Counted from the stretch's first letter, positions 17,042 through 26,139 are shown. The stretch is 64,000 bases of DNA from Litoreibacter arenae DSM 19593 (GCF_000442275.2 NZ_KE557314.1:1043501-1107500); one strand, 5' to 3'. Numbers and translations are program-made. Notes: generated from the letters alone by a model not told the origin.

Positions 17042-18084
17042 ATATGCTTGTCGAACGTCGCTTTGGCGCGGCCCCAGACGCCCTTGTCGATTTCGCCCAA
17101 GGTAAGCAGGCTTGGCAATAGCTGGCTTGCGAAGTCCTCGGAGGACTCCACCGGCAGCATCGACGGCAGGTTGTCGATGGCTGTCACGTCCAGCACCGGA
17201 TCGTCGTGAACTCTAAGCGCCGGAGCGTCCCAAGTGGTGACGCGGTCATAGACCTTGATGGGTGAGAAATCGCTATCAGGGTCGCAGGCAATATCCCCGA
17301 TGACCGACAACTTCCGCTCTGCCGTTTTGGTTGAGGCTGGCACGAAAACGGGCGTGCCCTCGCGGGCGAGGATGCAGTTCAGGAAAATGTCATGCTCCAG
17401 CACCTCGGGGAAAGGGCCGCCGCTGGCGGTCTCGGCCATGTCCCATTTGGTGACGGGCACGCCCATGGCGTCGCACAAGTCTGCGCCGCCCGTGCCGACG
17501 CGCCCTAACGCGCCGATAATCAGCGCTGAGGGTCGCGTGCCGCCAAGCGGTGCGAGGCGTTTGCGCAAATCGCTCTGCATGGCTTCGGAGGATCTGTAGA
17601 CCCCGACAGGGTCCGCGATGCCGCCCCGTTGCTGCGCGATCCAGCACAAAAGGCTGACCGCAGCCCCCGCGAACCCCGCCCAATAGCCGAACGCGGCGAC
17701 GCGACGACCATCCTCGCCAACGAGGTATTCCAGATCGTAGAGCGTGCCACCGCCAGCCTTGAAGCGGTCCAGTAGTATCCGGCCAGAGGGCTGGCCCTTG
17801 TAGGCGTGGCCGAACATGATGTGGCGATGCGGCAGGGGTGTGCCGTCCTCGGGCAGTTCCTTCAGGCCGAAGATGATTGCGTCGCGCGGGGCATCGGGCC
17901 AGCTACCCTCCGGCGCAATATCGCAGCCGGTGGCGGCGTAACCGTCGATCCCGATCGCGCGGGAGATACTTTTTTCGACCGTGACCTTCAGGCCTGCGTC
18001 CATCAGTGCCTTCACGCCCTCGGGCGTCACGCCGACCCTCTGCTCGTGGTCACGGCTCTCTGCCCGAACCCAAAGATGTGTCAT
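17038..18084 (-). CDS. Saccharopine dehydrogenase-like protein (NAD+, L-lysine-forming type)
   Basis: A 348-residue protein of the alanine dehydrogenase/PNT N-terminal superfamily, closest by eye to the saccharopine dehydrogenase (lysine-forming) group. The start MTHLWVRAESRDHEQRVGVTP and the segments MFGHAYKGQ, GTLYDLEYL and IIGALGRVGTGGADL are characteristic, the last being the NAD-binding loop. In bacteria the physiological direction and substrate are often unclear; it may act on saccharopine or a related opine-like amino acid. GGGAG lies five bases before ATG 18084. It diverges from the formate dehydrogenase gene. Confidence 0.82.
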   Translation of the reverse strand: MTHLWVRAESRDHEQRVGVTPEGVKALMDAGLKVTVEKSISRAIGIDGYAATGCDIAPEGSWPDAPRDAIIFGLKELPEDGTPLPHRHIMFGHAYKGQPSGRILLDRFKAGGGTLYDLEYLVGEDGRRVAAFGYWAGFAGAAVSLLCWIAQQRGGIADPVGVYRSSEAMQSDLRKRLAPLGGTRPSALIIGALGRVGTGGADLCDAMGVPVTKWDMAETASGGPFPEVLEHDIFLNCILAREGTPVFVPASTKTAERKLSVIGDIACDPDSDFSPIKVYDRVTTWDAPALRVHDDPVLDVTAIDNLPSMLPVESSEDFASQLLPSLLTLGEIDKGVWGRAKATFDKHI

Positions 18085-18253
18085 CATCGCTCCCTTTCCC
18101 ATGTTATGCTTAGACTTACGCGAGGCCGCCAATACGCGCCACCCCGCGCCGATTGGAAACGTGCTGACGCAAACACAGTGTTTGAGGTCGCGCATGAAAC
18201 TCTGAAATCTGCGGCGCGATGGTTTAACTTGGCCCACGTAGGGAGACGCGCCA

Positions 18254-21019
18254 ATGACCGACACGATCAAATTCACGCTCGACGGCGAGCAGGTAGAGGC
18301 TCAAGCGGGCGAGACTATTTGGGAAGTCGCCAATGGTCGCGGTCTGGTGATCCCCCATCTGTGCCACAAACCTGCGCCCGGCTACCGGCCTGATGGCAAC
18401 TGCCGCGCCTGCATGGTCGAGATCGAGGGCGAGCGCGTCTTGGCTGCCTCCTGCATTCGTGAGCCTGCCGACGGGATGGTCGTCACGACGAATTCCGACC
18501 GCGCCGAAGCTGCCCGCAAGATGGTCATGGAAATGCTGGTCGCCGACCAGCCCGCGCAGGATGTGGCGCATGACAAATCGGCCCACCTTTGGGACATGGC
18601 AGCGATGCAGGGCGTGTCTGAAAGCCGCTTTCCGAAGCTGGAAGCAGGCCGCATCCCGCTGCTCGACGACAGCCATGTGGCCATGTCGGTGAACCTGGAC
18701 GCCTGCATACAGTGCGGATTGTGTGTCCGCGCCTGCCGCGAAGTGCAGGTCAATGATGTGATCGGCATGTCGGGGCGTGGGCACGACACTTATCCGACCT
18801 TTGATTTCGCGGACCCGATGGGCGACAGCACCTGTGTCGCTTGCGGCGAATGCGTGCAAGCATGCCCCACCGGCGCGCTGATGCCTGCAACTGTGACGGA
18901 CGAAAACCAAGTCGGCGACAGCAAGGACTACGATTCAGAGGTCGATAGCATCTGCCCGTTCTGTGGCGTCGGCTGTCAGGTGTCTTTGAAGGTCAAAGAC
19001 GGGCGCGTAAAATATGTGGATGGCATCAACGGTCCTGCGAATGAGGGGCGTCTCTGCGTCAAAGGCCGTTTCGGCTTTGACTACATCCACCACGACCACC
19101 GGCTGACCAAACCGCTGATCCGCCGCGACGACGCACCTGCCAAGGGTCTGAACGTCGACCCCGACAACTGGCAGGAGGTCTTCCGAGAGGCGACATGGGA
19201 CGAGGCGCTGGATTTCGCTGCGAAGGGCATGAAAGGCCGCGGTCGGGAGGTTGCAGGCTTCGGTTCCGCCAAATGCACGAACGAGGAAGCCTACCTGTTC
19301 CAGAAAATCATCCGGCAGGGTTTCGGGCATAACAATGTCGACCACTGCACCCGTCTGTGCCACGCATCCTCCGTTGCGGCGCTGTTGGAAAACGTGGGCT
19401 CCGGCGCGGTGACTGCGACCTTCAACGAGATCGAGAACGCCGATGTGGCCATCGTCATCGGTGCGAACCCCGTCGAAAACCACCCCGTCGCTGCCACCTA
19501 TTTCAAGCAGTTCGCCAAACGCGGCGGCAAGCTGATCGTGATGGACCCGCGCGGGGTTGGCCTGCGCCGCCATGCGTCCCACATGCTGCAATTCCGCCCC
19601 GGCGCGGATGTATCCATGCTGAACGCGATCATGCATGTGATCGTGGAGGAAGGTCTCTACGACAAGCAATATATCGACGCCTATACCGAGAACTGGGAGG
19701 CAGAAAAGGCCCATCTGGCGGACTTCACGCCCGAAAAAATGAGCAAGATTTGCGGCATTGAGCCGGAGGTTCTGCGCGACGTGGCGCGGACCTTCGCAGG
19801 CGCGAAAGCAGCCATGATTTTCTGGGGCATGGGTGTGTCCCAACACATCCACGGCACCGACAATTCGCGCTGCCTGATTTCGCTGGCGTTGATGACAGGC
19901 CAGATAGGCCGCCCGGGCAGCGGTCTTCACCCGCTGCGGGGGCAAAACAACGTACAAGGCGCGTCCGATGCGGGGCTGATTCCGATGTTCCTGCCCGACT
20001 ACCAAAGTGTCACGGATGACGGTGTCCGCTCTGCCTTTACCAGTGTCTGGGGTTCGGACGACTTCAGTGCCGAGAAGGGTCTGACGGTCACCGAGATCCT
20101 GGACGCGGTTCACGACGGCGACATCAAGTCGATGTATATCCTTGGCGAGAACCCGGCGATGTCCGACCCCGACGTGGAACACGCCCGCGACGCGTTGGCC
20201 AAGTTGGATCATCTGGTCGTGCAAGACATTTTCCTGACCGAGACCGCGAATTTCGCGGATGTGATCCTGCCCGCCTCCGCCTTTGCGGAGAAATCGGGCA
20301 CGGTCACCAACACCAACCGGCAGGTTCAGATGGGCAGGCCAGCGGTGCCGCCACCTGGCGACGCGAAGGAAGACTGGTGGATCGAGGTCGAACTGGCCAA
20401 GCGTCTCGGGCTTGGCTGGGACTATGCCGACCCCGCCGAAGTGTTTGCCGAGATGAAGCAGAACATGCCGTCGCTCGACAACATCACATGGGATCGTCTG
20501 ATGGCAGAGAACGTCGTGACCTACCCGTCGCTGTCACCGGAAGACCCCGGTCAGGCCATCGTGTTTGGCGACGGCTTCCCGCGCGCGGACGGGCGGGCGA
20601 AGTTCACCCCCGCAAGCATTATCGCGCCGGACGAGACACCCGATGACGAATATCCGATGATCTTGATAACGGGCCGCCAGTTGGAGCATTGGCACACCGG
20701 CTCCATGACGCGCCGCGCCACAGTGCTGGACGCGATGGAGCCGGAGGCGAACTGTTCCCTGCATCCCTCCACCCTGCGCAAGCTGGGCGTGGAGCCGGGC
20801 GGCCTGCTGCGCCTGACCACCCGGCGCGGCTCGATCAGGGTGATGGCGCGCTCCGACCGCGCGGTCGCTCCGGACATGGTATTCCTGCCCTTTGCCTACG
20901 TGGAGGCGGCTGCGAATATCCTGACCAACCCGGCGGTTGATCCCTATGGCAAGATTCCCGAGTTTAAGTTCTCGGCTGTGAAGGTAGAGGTGGTCGAAAA
21001 GACGGTAGCGGCGGAATGA
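18254..21019 (+). CDS. Formate dehydrogenase alpha subunit (molybdenum, NuoG-like N-terminus)
   Basis: A 921-residue Mo-bis-MGD oxidoreductase. Residues 1-75 form a [2Fe-2S] ferredoxin domain (Cys37, Cys50, Cys53, Cys67). Two [4Fe-4S] motifs follow (CIQCGLCVRAC and CVACGECVQACPTG), then the catalytic subunit with its own cluster motif CPFCGVGCQV near residue 235 and the active-site region CTRLCHASSV. The cysteine there replaces selenocysteine. The region between the 2Fe-2S and 4Fe-4S parts has no cysteines, so the His-Cys3 cluster seen in NuoG is absent. No beta or gamma subunit lies next to it. It should oxidise formate to CO2; the electron acceptor is not evident. Confidence 0.85.
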   Translation: MTDTIKFTLDGEQVEAQAGETIWEVANGRGLVIPHLCHKPAPGYRPDGNCRACMVEIEGERVLAASCIREPADGMVVTTNSDRAEAARKMVMEMLVADQPAQDVAHDKSAHLWDMAAMQGVSESRFPKLEAGRIPLLDDSHVAMSVNLDACIQCGLCVRACREVQVNDVIGMSGRGHDTYPTFDFADPMGDSTCVACGECVQACPTGALMPATVTDENQVGDSKDYDSEVDSICPFCGVGCQVSLKVKDGRVKYVDGINGPANEGRLCVKGRFGFDYIHHDHRLTKPLIRRDDAPAKGLNVDPDNWQEVFREATWDEALDFAAKGMKGRGREVAGFGSAKCTNEEAYLFQKIIRQGFGHNNVDHCTRLCHASSVAALLENVGSGAVTATFNEIENADVAIVIGANPVENHPVAATYFKQFAKRGGKLIVMDPRGVGLRRHASHMLQFRPGADVSMLNAIMHVIVEEGLYDKQYIDAYTENWEAEKAHLADFTPEKMSKICGIEPEVLRDVARTFAGAKAAMIFWGMGVSQHIHGTDNSRCLISLALMTGQIGRPGSGLHPLRGQNNVQGASDAGLIPMFLPDYQSVTDDGVRSAFTSVWGSDDFSAEKGLTVTEILDAVHDGDIKSMYILGENPAMSDPDVEHARDALAKLDHLVVQDIFLTETANFADVILPASAFAEKSGTVTNTNRQVQMGRPAVPPPGDAKEDWWIEVELAKRLGLGWDYADPAEVFAEMKQNMPSLDNITWDRLMAENVVTYPSLSPEDPGQAIVFGDGFPRADGRAKFTPASIIAPDETPDDEYPMILITGRQLEHWHTGSMTRRATVLDAMEPEANCSLHPSTLRKLGVEPGGLLRLTTRRGSIRVMARSDRAVAPDMVFLPFAYVEAAANILTNPAVDPYGKIPEFKFSAVKVEVVEKTVAAE

Positions 21020-21073
21020 AGGTCGGATAATTTACGGCCACTTGCGCAAGTTGGCGCCCTTGATAGCGCTATC

Positions 21074-21087
21074 TGAACGAGCGTTCA
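21074..21087. promoter_or_regulatory. Palindromic operator TGAACG-N2-CGTTCA
   Basis: A perfect 6-2-6 palindrome 95 bases upstream of the TTG start of the acyl-CoA synthetase gene. Palindromes of this form are bound by TetR-family regulators of fatty acid and acyl-CoA metabolism. It is followed closely by TGTTGAC (21095-21101), a possible -35. No regulator gene lies nearby. Confidence 0.5.
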
Positions 21088-21181
21088 AAAAAAATGTTGA
21101 CCTAGACCCGCTCGCCGACCAGTATTTGGGAAACGGGGTAGGAGGCCCCGCGTCGGTTGTTCCGGCACTGGGAGGAAAAAT

Positions 21182-23143
21182 TTGGCGCACGCATCATCTG
21201 CTTCGGCTGGTCTGGATACGTTACCTCGTCTTCTGGCGCGAAATGTTGCCGAGTTTGGCGACAAACCCGCCTATCGCGAGAAAGAGTTCGGCATTTGGCA
21301 AAGCTGGACTTGGGCCGAGGCCGCTGAGGAAATCGAAGCGCTTGCGCTTGGGCTTCTGACACTTGGCGTAAACGAAGGCGACCATATCGCCATCATCGGG
21401 CGCAACCGACCTTATATGTATTGGAGCATGGTCGCGGCGCAGATGGTGGGCGCGGTTCCGGTGCCGCTCTATCAGGATTCGGTCGCGGACGAGATCGCCT
21501 ATGTGCTCGATCACTGCGGCGCACGCTTCGTGATTGCGCAGGATCAGGAGCAGATCGACAAGGTGTTCGAGGTCCATGACCGTCTGCCCGGAATCGAGCA
21601 CATGGTCTATCTCGACCCGCGCGGCTTGCGGAAATACGACCACGCCGCGTTGACCAGATACCAGCTGTTGCAGGAAAAAGGCCGTGACGACGGTGATCGC
21701 GCCGAGCTGGACCGGCGTCGTGATGCGCAGACTTACGACGACACCTGCGTGATGCTCTATACTTCGGGGACGACAGGCAAGCCCAAGGGTGTAGTGCTGT
21801 CGAACCGCAATATTATCGAGACATCCAAGGCGTCCTCAGAGTTTGACCATCTTCGCCATGACGACGAGATTCTGGCCTATCTGCCGATGGCTTGGGTGGG
21901 TGATTTTATCTTCTCGATCGGTCAAGCCTACTGGACGGGGTTCTGCGTGAACTGCCCCGAAAGCCCTGCCACGATGCATCATGATCTGCGCGAGATCGGG
22001 CCGACCTATTATTTCGCCCCTCCCCGCGTATTCGAGACGCAGTTGACCGACGTGATGATCCGGATGGAGGATGCGGGGCGTTTCAAAAAATGGCTGTTCC
22101 ACCATTTTATGGCACACGCCAAAAAAGTGGGTCCGGATCTGCTGGACGGGAAAGAGGTCGGGTTTGGCGATAAGCTCAAGTATAAGCTCGGAGAGTTGCT
22201 GGTCTACGGGCCGTTGAAGAACACACTGGGATTTTCGCGGGTGCGGGTCGGCTATACTGCGGGTGAGGCGATTGGGCCGGAGATTTTTGACTTCTACCGC
22301 TCGCTCGGGATCAACCTGAAGCAGCTTTATGGGCAGACCGAAGCCTCGGTGTTCATCACGCAGCAGCCTGATGGGGAAGTGCGGTCTGACACCGTGGGCG
22401 TGCCGAGCCCGGGGGTCGAGTTGAAGATCGCGGATAATGGCGAGGTGTTTTATCGCTCGCCGGGTGTGTTTGTTCGCTACTTCAAGAACGATGAAAGCAC
22501 CGCATCAACCAAGGATGCGGAGGGCTGGGTGGCCACTGGCGATGCCGGTTTCATCGAGGAGGGCAGCGGGCATTTGCGGATTATCGACCGCGCCAAGGAT
22601 GTGGGCAAGATGGCCGATGGCTCGTTGTTTGCGCCGAAATATGTTGAAAACAAACTGAAGTTTTTTCCCAACGTGCTGGAGGCCGTGGTTTTTGGAAACA
22701 ACAAGGACTACTGCACCGCGTTTCTGAATATCGACCTGACGGCGGTTGGTAACTGGGCGGAGCGCAACAACATCGCCTATTCCAGCTATCAGGAACTGGC
22801 CGGGCACCCGCAGGTGCTGGCGACCATGCAGTCCCATGTGGAAGAGGTGAACGCCAGCGTGGCGCAAGATCCGATGCTGTCGGGCTGTCAGGTGCATAGA
22901 TTTGTGGTTCTTCACAAGCAGTTGGATGCCGATGACGGGGAGTTGACGCGGACCCTGAAGGTGCGACGCCGGATCATCGAGGAGAAATTCGCAGATATTA
23001 TTGCAGCGCTTTATGACGGGTCCGCGACGATCTCGACCGAGACGGAAGTGACCTATGAAGACGGGCGCAAGGGCTCGATCAAAGCGACGCTGGAAGTGCG
23101 GGATGCGCAGGTCTTCGACGTGCAGAAAGTGGCGGCGGAATGA
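21182..23143 (+). CDS. Long-chain acyl-CoA synthetase (AMP-forming)
   Basis: A 653-residue ANL-superfamily ligase that activates a carboxylic acid to its acyl-CoA through an acyl-adenylate. The phosphate loop YTSGTTGKPKGVVLS is at residues 193-207, with YGQTEAS and the hinge region RIIDRAKDVGKMADG near the C-terminus. The start is TTG at 21182, preceded by GGAGG eight bases away; no in-frame ATG gives a full N-terminus. It is the first gene of an ABC importer cluster of the branched-chain amino acid type, which suggests that the imported compound is activated on entry. A TetR-type operator lies upstream. Confidence 0.88.
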   Translation: MAHASSASAGLDTLPRLLARNVAEFGDKPAYREKEFGIWQSWTWAEAAEEIEALALGLLTLGVNEGDHIAIIGRNRPYMYWSMVAAQMVGAVPVPLYQDSVADEIAYVLDHCGARFVIAQDQEQIDKVFEVHDRLPGIEHMVYLDPRGLRKYDHAALTRYQLLQEKGRDDGDRAELDRRRDAQTYDDTCVMLYTSGTTGKPKGVVLSNRNIIETSKASSEFDHLRHDDEILAYLPMAWVGDFIFSIGQAYWTGFCVNCPESPATMHHDLREIGPTYYFAPPRVFETQLTDVMIRMEDAGRFKKWLFHHFMAHAKKVGPDLLDGKEVGFGDKLKYKLGELLVYGPLKNTLGFSRVRVGYTAGEAIGPEIFDFYRSLGINLKQLYGQTEASVFITQQPDGEVRSDTVGVPSPGVELKIADNGEVFYRSPGVFVRYFKNDESTASTKDAEGWVATGDAGFIEEGSGHLRIIDRAKDVGKMADGSLFAPKYVENKLKFFPNVLEAVVFGNNKDYCTAFLNIDLTAVGNWAERNNIAYSSYQELAGHPQVLATMQSHVEEVNASVAQDPMLSGCQVHRFVVLHKQLDADDGELTRTLKVRRRIIEEKFADIIAALYDGSATISTETEVTYEDGRKGSIKATLEVRDAQVFDVQKVAAE

Positions 23144-23201
23144 CGGTACGACGCTCGATTTCATCTTCGCCCCGCCCGCCATCCCATAGGGCCTGCGGCG
23201 C

Positions 23202-23226
23202 GAGTATTTGGGACCAAATGGAGATG
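23202..23226 (+). repeat. Intergenic element copy A (GAGTATTT..CCAAATGGAG)
   Basis: One of five related intergenic stretches in this window: GAGTATTTGGGACCAAATGG followed by AGATG. Here its 3' part supplies the GGAG Shine-Dalgarno sequence (23220-23223) of the GTG start of livG at 23232. Other copies are at 28585, 29492, 32967 and 48605. Confidence 0.6.
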
Positions 23227-23231
23227 CGGTC

Positions 23232-24053
23232 GTGAACGACATAAGTGGCGGGAATTACACGACGGCGGATGGTCGAAAGATCGGTAGCACGTTGATGGAA
23301 ATGAAGAATATCACGCTTCGCTTTGGGGGTGTGATAGCAATCAAAGACATCTCGTTCGACATTCACGAAGGCGAAATCCGCGCTATCATCGGGCCGAACG
23401 GGGCGGGGAAGTCTTCGATGCTCAACGTCGTTTCGGGGTTTTACAATCCGCAGGAAGGGGAGGTCTGGTTTCGTGGATCGAAGCGCCCCCCGATGAAGCC
23501 TTATCAGGTTGCGCAGCAGGGGATTGCGCGGACCTTTCAGAATATCGCCCTGTTTGAGGGGATGAGCGTTCTGGATAACGTCATGACGGGCCGGTTGACG
23601 CATATGAAAGCCGGGCTTTTGAGCCAGATGATCTGGAAGGGAAAGGCCGAGAAGGAAGAGACGGAAAATCGGGAACTTGTTGAAAAGATTATTGATTTTC
23701 TGGAAATCCAAGCCATTCGCAAGACCCCTGTGGGCCGTTTGCCTTACGGCTTGAAAAAGCGGGTAGAGCTGGCGCGGGCTTTGGCGGCGGAGCCGAAGCT
23801 GTTGTTGCTGGACGAGCCGATGGCGGGGATGAACGTCGAGGAGAAAGAGGACATGAGCCGCTTTATCCTTGATGTTAATGATGAATTTGGAACGACCATC
23901 GCGCTGATCGAGCATGATATGGGCGTGGTCATGGACCTCAGCGATCGTGTCGTGGTGATGGATTACGGCAAGAAGATCGGTGACGGGACGCCGGATGAGG
24001 TGCGCAACAATCAAGAGGTGATCGACGCCTATCTGGGGGTGGCGCATGACTGA
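23232..24053 (+). CDS. livG: ABC importer ATP-binding protein, LivG type
   Basis: A 273-residue ATPase of the hydrophobic amino acid transporter family. Walker A GPNGAGKSS is at residues 54-62, the signature appears as LPYGLKKRVELAR (typical for LivG rather than LSGGQ), and Walker B is LLLLDEPMAGM, followed by the D-loop and the H-loop in LIEHDMGVV. GTG 23232 is supported by GGAG eight bases upstream; a TTG at 23208 is less likely. It powers uptake together with the LivH and LivM permeases and the second ATPase at 28663. Its end overlaps the next gene by eight bases. Confidence 0.9.
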   Translation: MNDISGGNYTTADGRKIGSTLMEMKNITLRFGGVIAIKDISFDIHEGEIRAIIGPNGAGKSSMLNVVSGFYNPQEGEVWFRGSKRPPMKPYQVAQQGIARTFQNIALFEGMSVLDNVMTGRLTHMKAGLLSQMIWKGKAEKEETENRELVEKIIDFLEIQAIRKTPVGRLPYGLKKRVELARALAAEPKLLLLDEPMAGMNVEEKEDMSRFILDVNDEFGTTIALIEHDMGVVMDLSDRVVVMDYGKKIGDGTPDEVRNNQEVIDAYLGVAHD

Positions 24054-24591
24054 ATTCGGCGTCGGCATAGCGTCGGCTTTGCGTCGGCTTTGTGTCGGGC
24101 AGTTTGTCGGACCGCTAGGGATGGTGCTTTTGGCCAGCTCCGGTGCACAGGCGGGGGCCTGGGAAGAGTTCGAGACGCGGTGTCTGGTGCCGATGGGGAA
24201 GGTCGCGTCACCGACCACGGAGGGCTTGTCTGCGGGCACGACCAAGGCGCTTGACGGTTTCATGGAAGGGCGCGAGCGGGAAGCGCGGACGTTCGTCTCG
24301 CCGGACGGTCGCGTCGCCATGCTGGTTATCGACCCGTCCGAGACGGAATTTCTGGCCTGCGGGATTGTGGCAGACGGCGACCCGGCCTCGGAAGTCGACT
24401 GGGATATGTCCGAGGCGTGGCTTGACGCGCAGATTTCGGAAGGTCGGTATGTCAAAGCGGGTCAGTCGCTGCTTGGCCCTTACTTCCACAGCACAGAATG
24501 GCGCGAGCCGAAGCTGCGATACAGTTCGCTGCGAGGGCGTGATCCTGATGTTGTTTTCTACTTGATATCGGAGACCGGCCTTGAATCGTGA
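24046..24591 (+). CDS. Secreted protein of unknown function in the Liv-type operon
   Basis: A 181-residue protein I do not recognise. It has an N-terminal hydrophobic signal sequence (PLGMVLLASSGAQAGAW, cleavage likely after AQA) and two cysteines (TRCLVPMG and FLACGIV) that could form a disulfide in the periplasm. The mature part is acidic, with alternating beta-like segments. It starts inside the last codons of livG (ATGACTGA) and is followed after eight bases by the livH ribosome-binding site, so it is embedded in the transporter operon. A role as an auxiliary periplasmic factor is only an inference from position. Confidence 0.6.
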   Translation: MTEFGVGIASALRRLCVGQFVGPLGMVLLASSGAQAGAWEEFETRCLVPMGKVASPTTEGLSAGTTKALDGFMEGREREARTFVSPDGRVAMLVIDPSETEFLACGIVADGDPASEVDWDMSEAWLDAQISEGRYVKAGQSLLGPYFHSTEWREPKLRYSSLRGRDPDVVFYLISETGLES

Positions 24592-24611
24592 ACCCATGAA
24601 TGGAGGCACCC

Positions 24612-25598
24612 ATGCCTGAGCAGTTTCTCTTTGCGATAGAAGTCACCCTGAACGGGCTGATGGCCGGGGTGCTTTATGCGCTGGTGGCGCTGGGCTTCGT
24701 GCTGATCTTCAAGGCATCGGGCATCTTCAACTACGCGCAGGGCGTCATGGCGTTGTTTGCGGCACTGACGCTGGTGGGGATCATGGACGGGCAGGTGCCG
24801 TTCAGCCATCTGATCAACGCGATCTTCGGGACGGAGATCCACCATTTCGGCTGGCATGTGCCCGCGCTGCTGGCGATCATTCTGACCGCATGTGTCATGG
24901 TGCTGTTTGCATGGCTGGTGCAGCGCTACATCTTCCGGCATCTGGTTAACCAAGAGCCGATTATCCTGTTCATGGCGACCATTGGCCTTGCCTATTTCCT
25001 TGAGGGCGTGGGCGATCTGATGTGGGGCTCCGACATCAAGAAGCTGGATGTGGGGCTGCCGCAGGGCATCAACGAGTGGATCGACGAGACCACGTTCAAC
25101 GCCTTCGGCTACGGGTTCTTTATCGACAACCTCGATATCTCGGCCACGATTGTGGCGATTGTGCTGGTGGCGGCGCTGATCATGTTCTCGCAATACACCA
25201 AGCAGGGGCGCGCCTTGCGGGCGGTGGCGGACGATCACCAAGCGGCTTTGTCAGTAGGGATTTCGCTGAACTTCATCTGGGTGCTGGTCTGGTCCATCGC
25301 AGGCTTCGTCGCGCTGGTCGCGGGGATCATGTGGGGTGCCAAGTCCGGCGTGCAGTTCTCGCTGTCGCTGATTGCGCTGAAGGCGCTGCCGGTGCTGATG
25401 CTGGGCGGGTTTACGTCCATTCCCGGCGCGATTGTCGGGGGCCTCATTATCGGCGTGGGGGAGAAGCTGTTCGAGTTTCTGGTCGGCCCGATGATCGGCG
25501 GCGCGACGGAGAACTGGTTCGCCTATGTGCTGGCGCTGATATTCCTCGTGTTCCGTCCGCAAGGGCTGTTCGGCGAGAAGATCATCGAGAGGGTGTGA
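24612..25598 (+). CDS. livH: ABC importer permease, LivH type
   Basis: A 328-residue inner-membrane permease with eight or so hydrophobic segments. The N-terminal GLMAGVLYALVALGFVLIFKASG and NYAQGVMALF region and the cytoplasmic loop GRALRAVADDHQAALSVGI, the coupling helix for the ATPase, are typical of LivH/BraD. GGAGG five bases before ATG 24612 decides between it and the ATG at 24600. It forms the translocation pore with LivM (26140). Confidence 0.92.
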   Translation: MPEQFLFAIEVTLNGLMAGVLYALVALGFVLIFKASGIFNYAQGVMALFAALTLVGIMDGQVPFSHLINAIFGTEIHHFGWHVPALLAIILTACVMVLFAWLVQRYIFRHLVNQEPIILFMATIGLAYFLEGVGDLMWGSDIKKLDVGLPQGINEWIDETTFNAFGYGFFIDNLDISATIVAIVLVAALIMFSQYTKQGRALRAVADDHQAALSVGISLNFIWVLVWSIAGFVALVAGIMWGAKSGVQFSLSLIALKALPVLMLGGFTSIPGAIVGGLIIGVGEKLFEFLVGPMIGGATENWFAYVLALIFLVFRPQGLFGEKIIERV

Positions 25599-25600
25599 CG

Positions 25601-25843
25601 ATGAGCAAAATCATAGCCATTCTGAATGTCGTTGCGTGGTCGGGCTTCTGGGCCTTCGGGTATCTGGCGCTGAGCTCGGAGGCGCATAACACCGGACAGA
25701 TGATGATTGCAGGATGTCTTGCCGTGCTGGGTGCCGCTGTCGGGCTGTTCACCTATCTGCAACTGGTGCGCCACTCCGAGGTGACGGGTTACGCCAAGCC
25801 GCGCAACCGGGTGCCGGCGCATTTGCGGGAGAGTGCGGAATGA
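25601..25843 (+). CDS. Small membrane protein (80 aa) in the Liv-type operon
   Basis: An 80-residue protein with two predicted membrane helices (IIAILNVVAWSGFWAFGYLA and MMIAGCLAVLGAAVGLFTYL) and a basic cytoplasmic tail (YAKPRNRVPAHLRE). ATG 25601 lies two bases after the livH stop. I know no function. It may be an accessory subunit of the permease or of general membrane type. Its translation frame is only the tail of a longer shadow frame through livH, but the start, hydrophobicity and tight spacing support it as a real gene. Confidence 0.62.
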   Translation: MSKIIAILNVVAWSGFWAFGYLALSSEAHNTGQMMIAGCLAVLGAAVGLFTYLQLVRHSEVTGYAKPRNRVPAHLRESAE

Positions 25844-25903
25844 TAATGATGGAACAAATGACCCTCTCTGGCAGTTACCTCTCAAAAGAGGAGCAAGAGT
25901 GCC

Positions 25904-26098
25904 ATGAGAATGATCGGACTACTGGCGACCATCGCGCTGTCTTTTGCCGTGGCCTTCGGGTTGCTGGCAATTACCGCAAAAACCTGGATCGGCCTGTGGG
26001 CCTTCGCAGTGGTGATGTGCATGAGCATCGCCGTGGGCTACGCCTCGGTGCAGCGGCTGCGGCAGGAACGCTGGCGCGAACTGATCGTCGAGGACTGA
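25904..26098 (+). CDS. Small membrane protein (64 aa) in the Liv-type operon
   Basis: A 64-residue protein with two predicted membrane helices (LLATIALSFAVAFGLLAI and IGLWAFAVVMCMSIAVGY) and a charged C-terminus (QRLRQERWRELIVED). GAGGAG lies ten bases before ATG 25904 and sits in a small hairpin (CCTCT-CAAA-AGAGG, 25878-25891). Like its neighbour it has no known function. The two small proteins separate livH from livM. Confidence 0.6.
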   Translation: MRMIGLLATIALSFAVAFGLLAITAKTWIGLWAFAVVMCMSIAVGYASVQRLRQERWRELIVED

Positions 26099-26111
26099 AA
26101 CACGGGCTGAC

Positions 26112-26132
26112 GCGCCCTCTAGCAGGAGGGCG
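26112..26132 (+). promoter_or_regulatory. Hairpin covering the livM ribosome-binding site
   Basis: A perfect 8-bp inverted repeat, GCGCCCTC (26112-26119) and GAGGGCGC (26125-26132), with a five-base loop. Its right arm and loop include AGGAGGG, the Shine-Dalgarno sequence of livM (ATG 26140). The folded RNA would hide the ribosome-binding site, which could set the LivM level relative to LivH. Confidence 0.5.
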
Positions 26133-26139
26133 CTAAGCC

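Noticed and set aside
18935..20224. 429-codon minus-strand frame inside the formate dehydrogenase gene
   Set aside because: Antisense shadow of a clearly recognisable gene, with no motif of its own.
21042..21359. Plus-strand open frame across the start of the acyl-CoA synthetase gene
   Set aside because: It overlaps the operator and the real gene in another frame and shows no family similarity.
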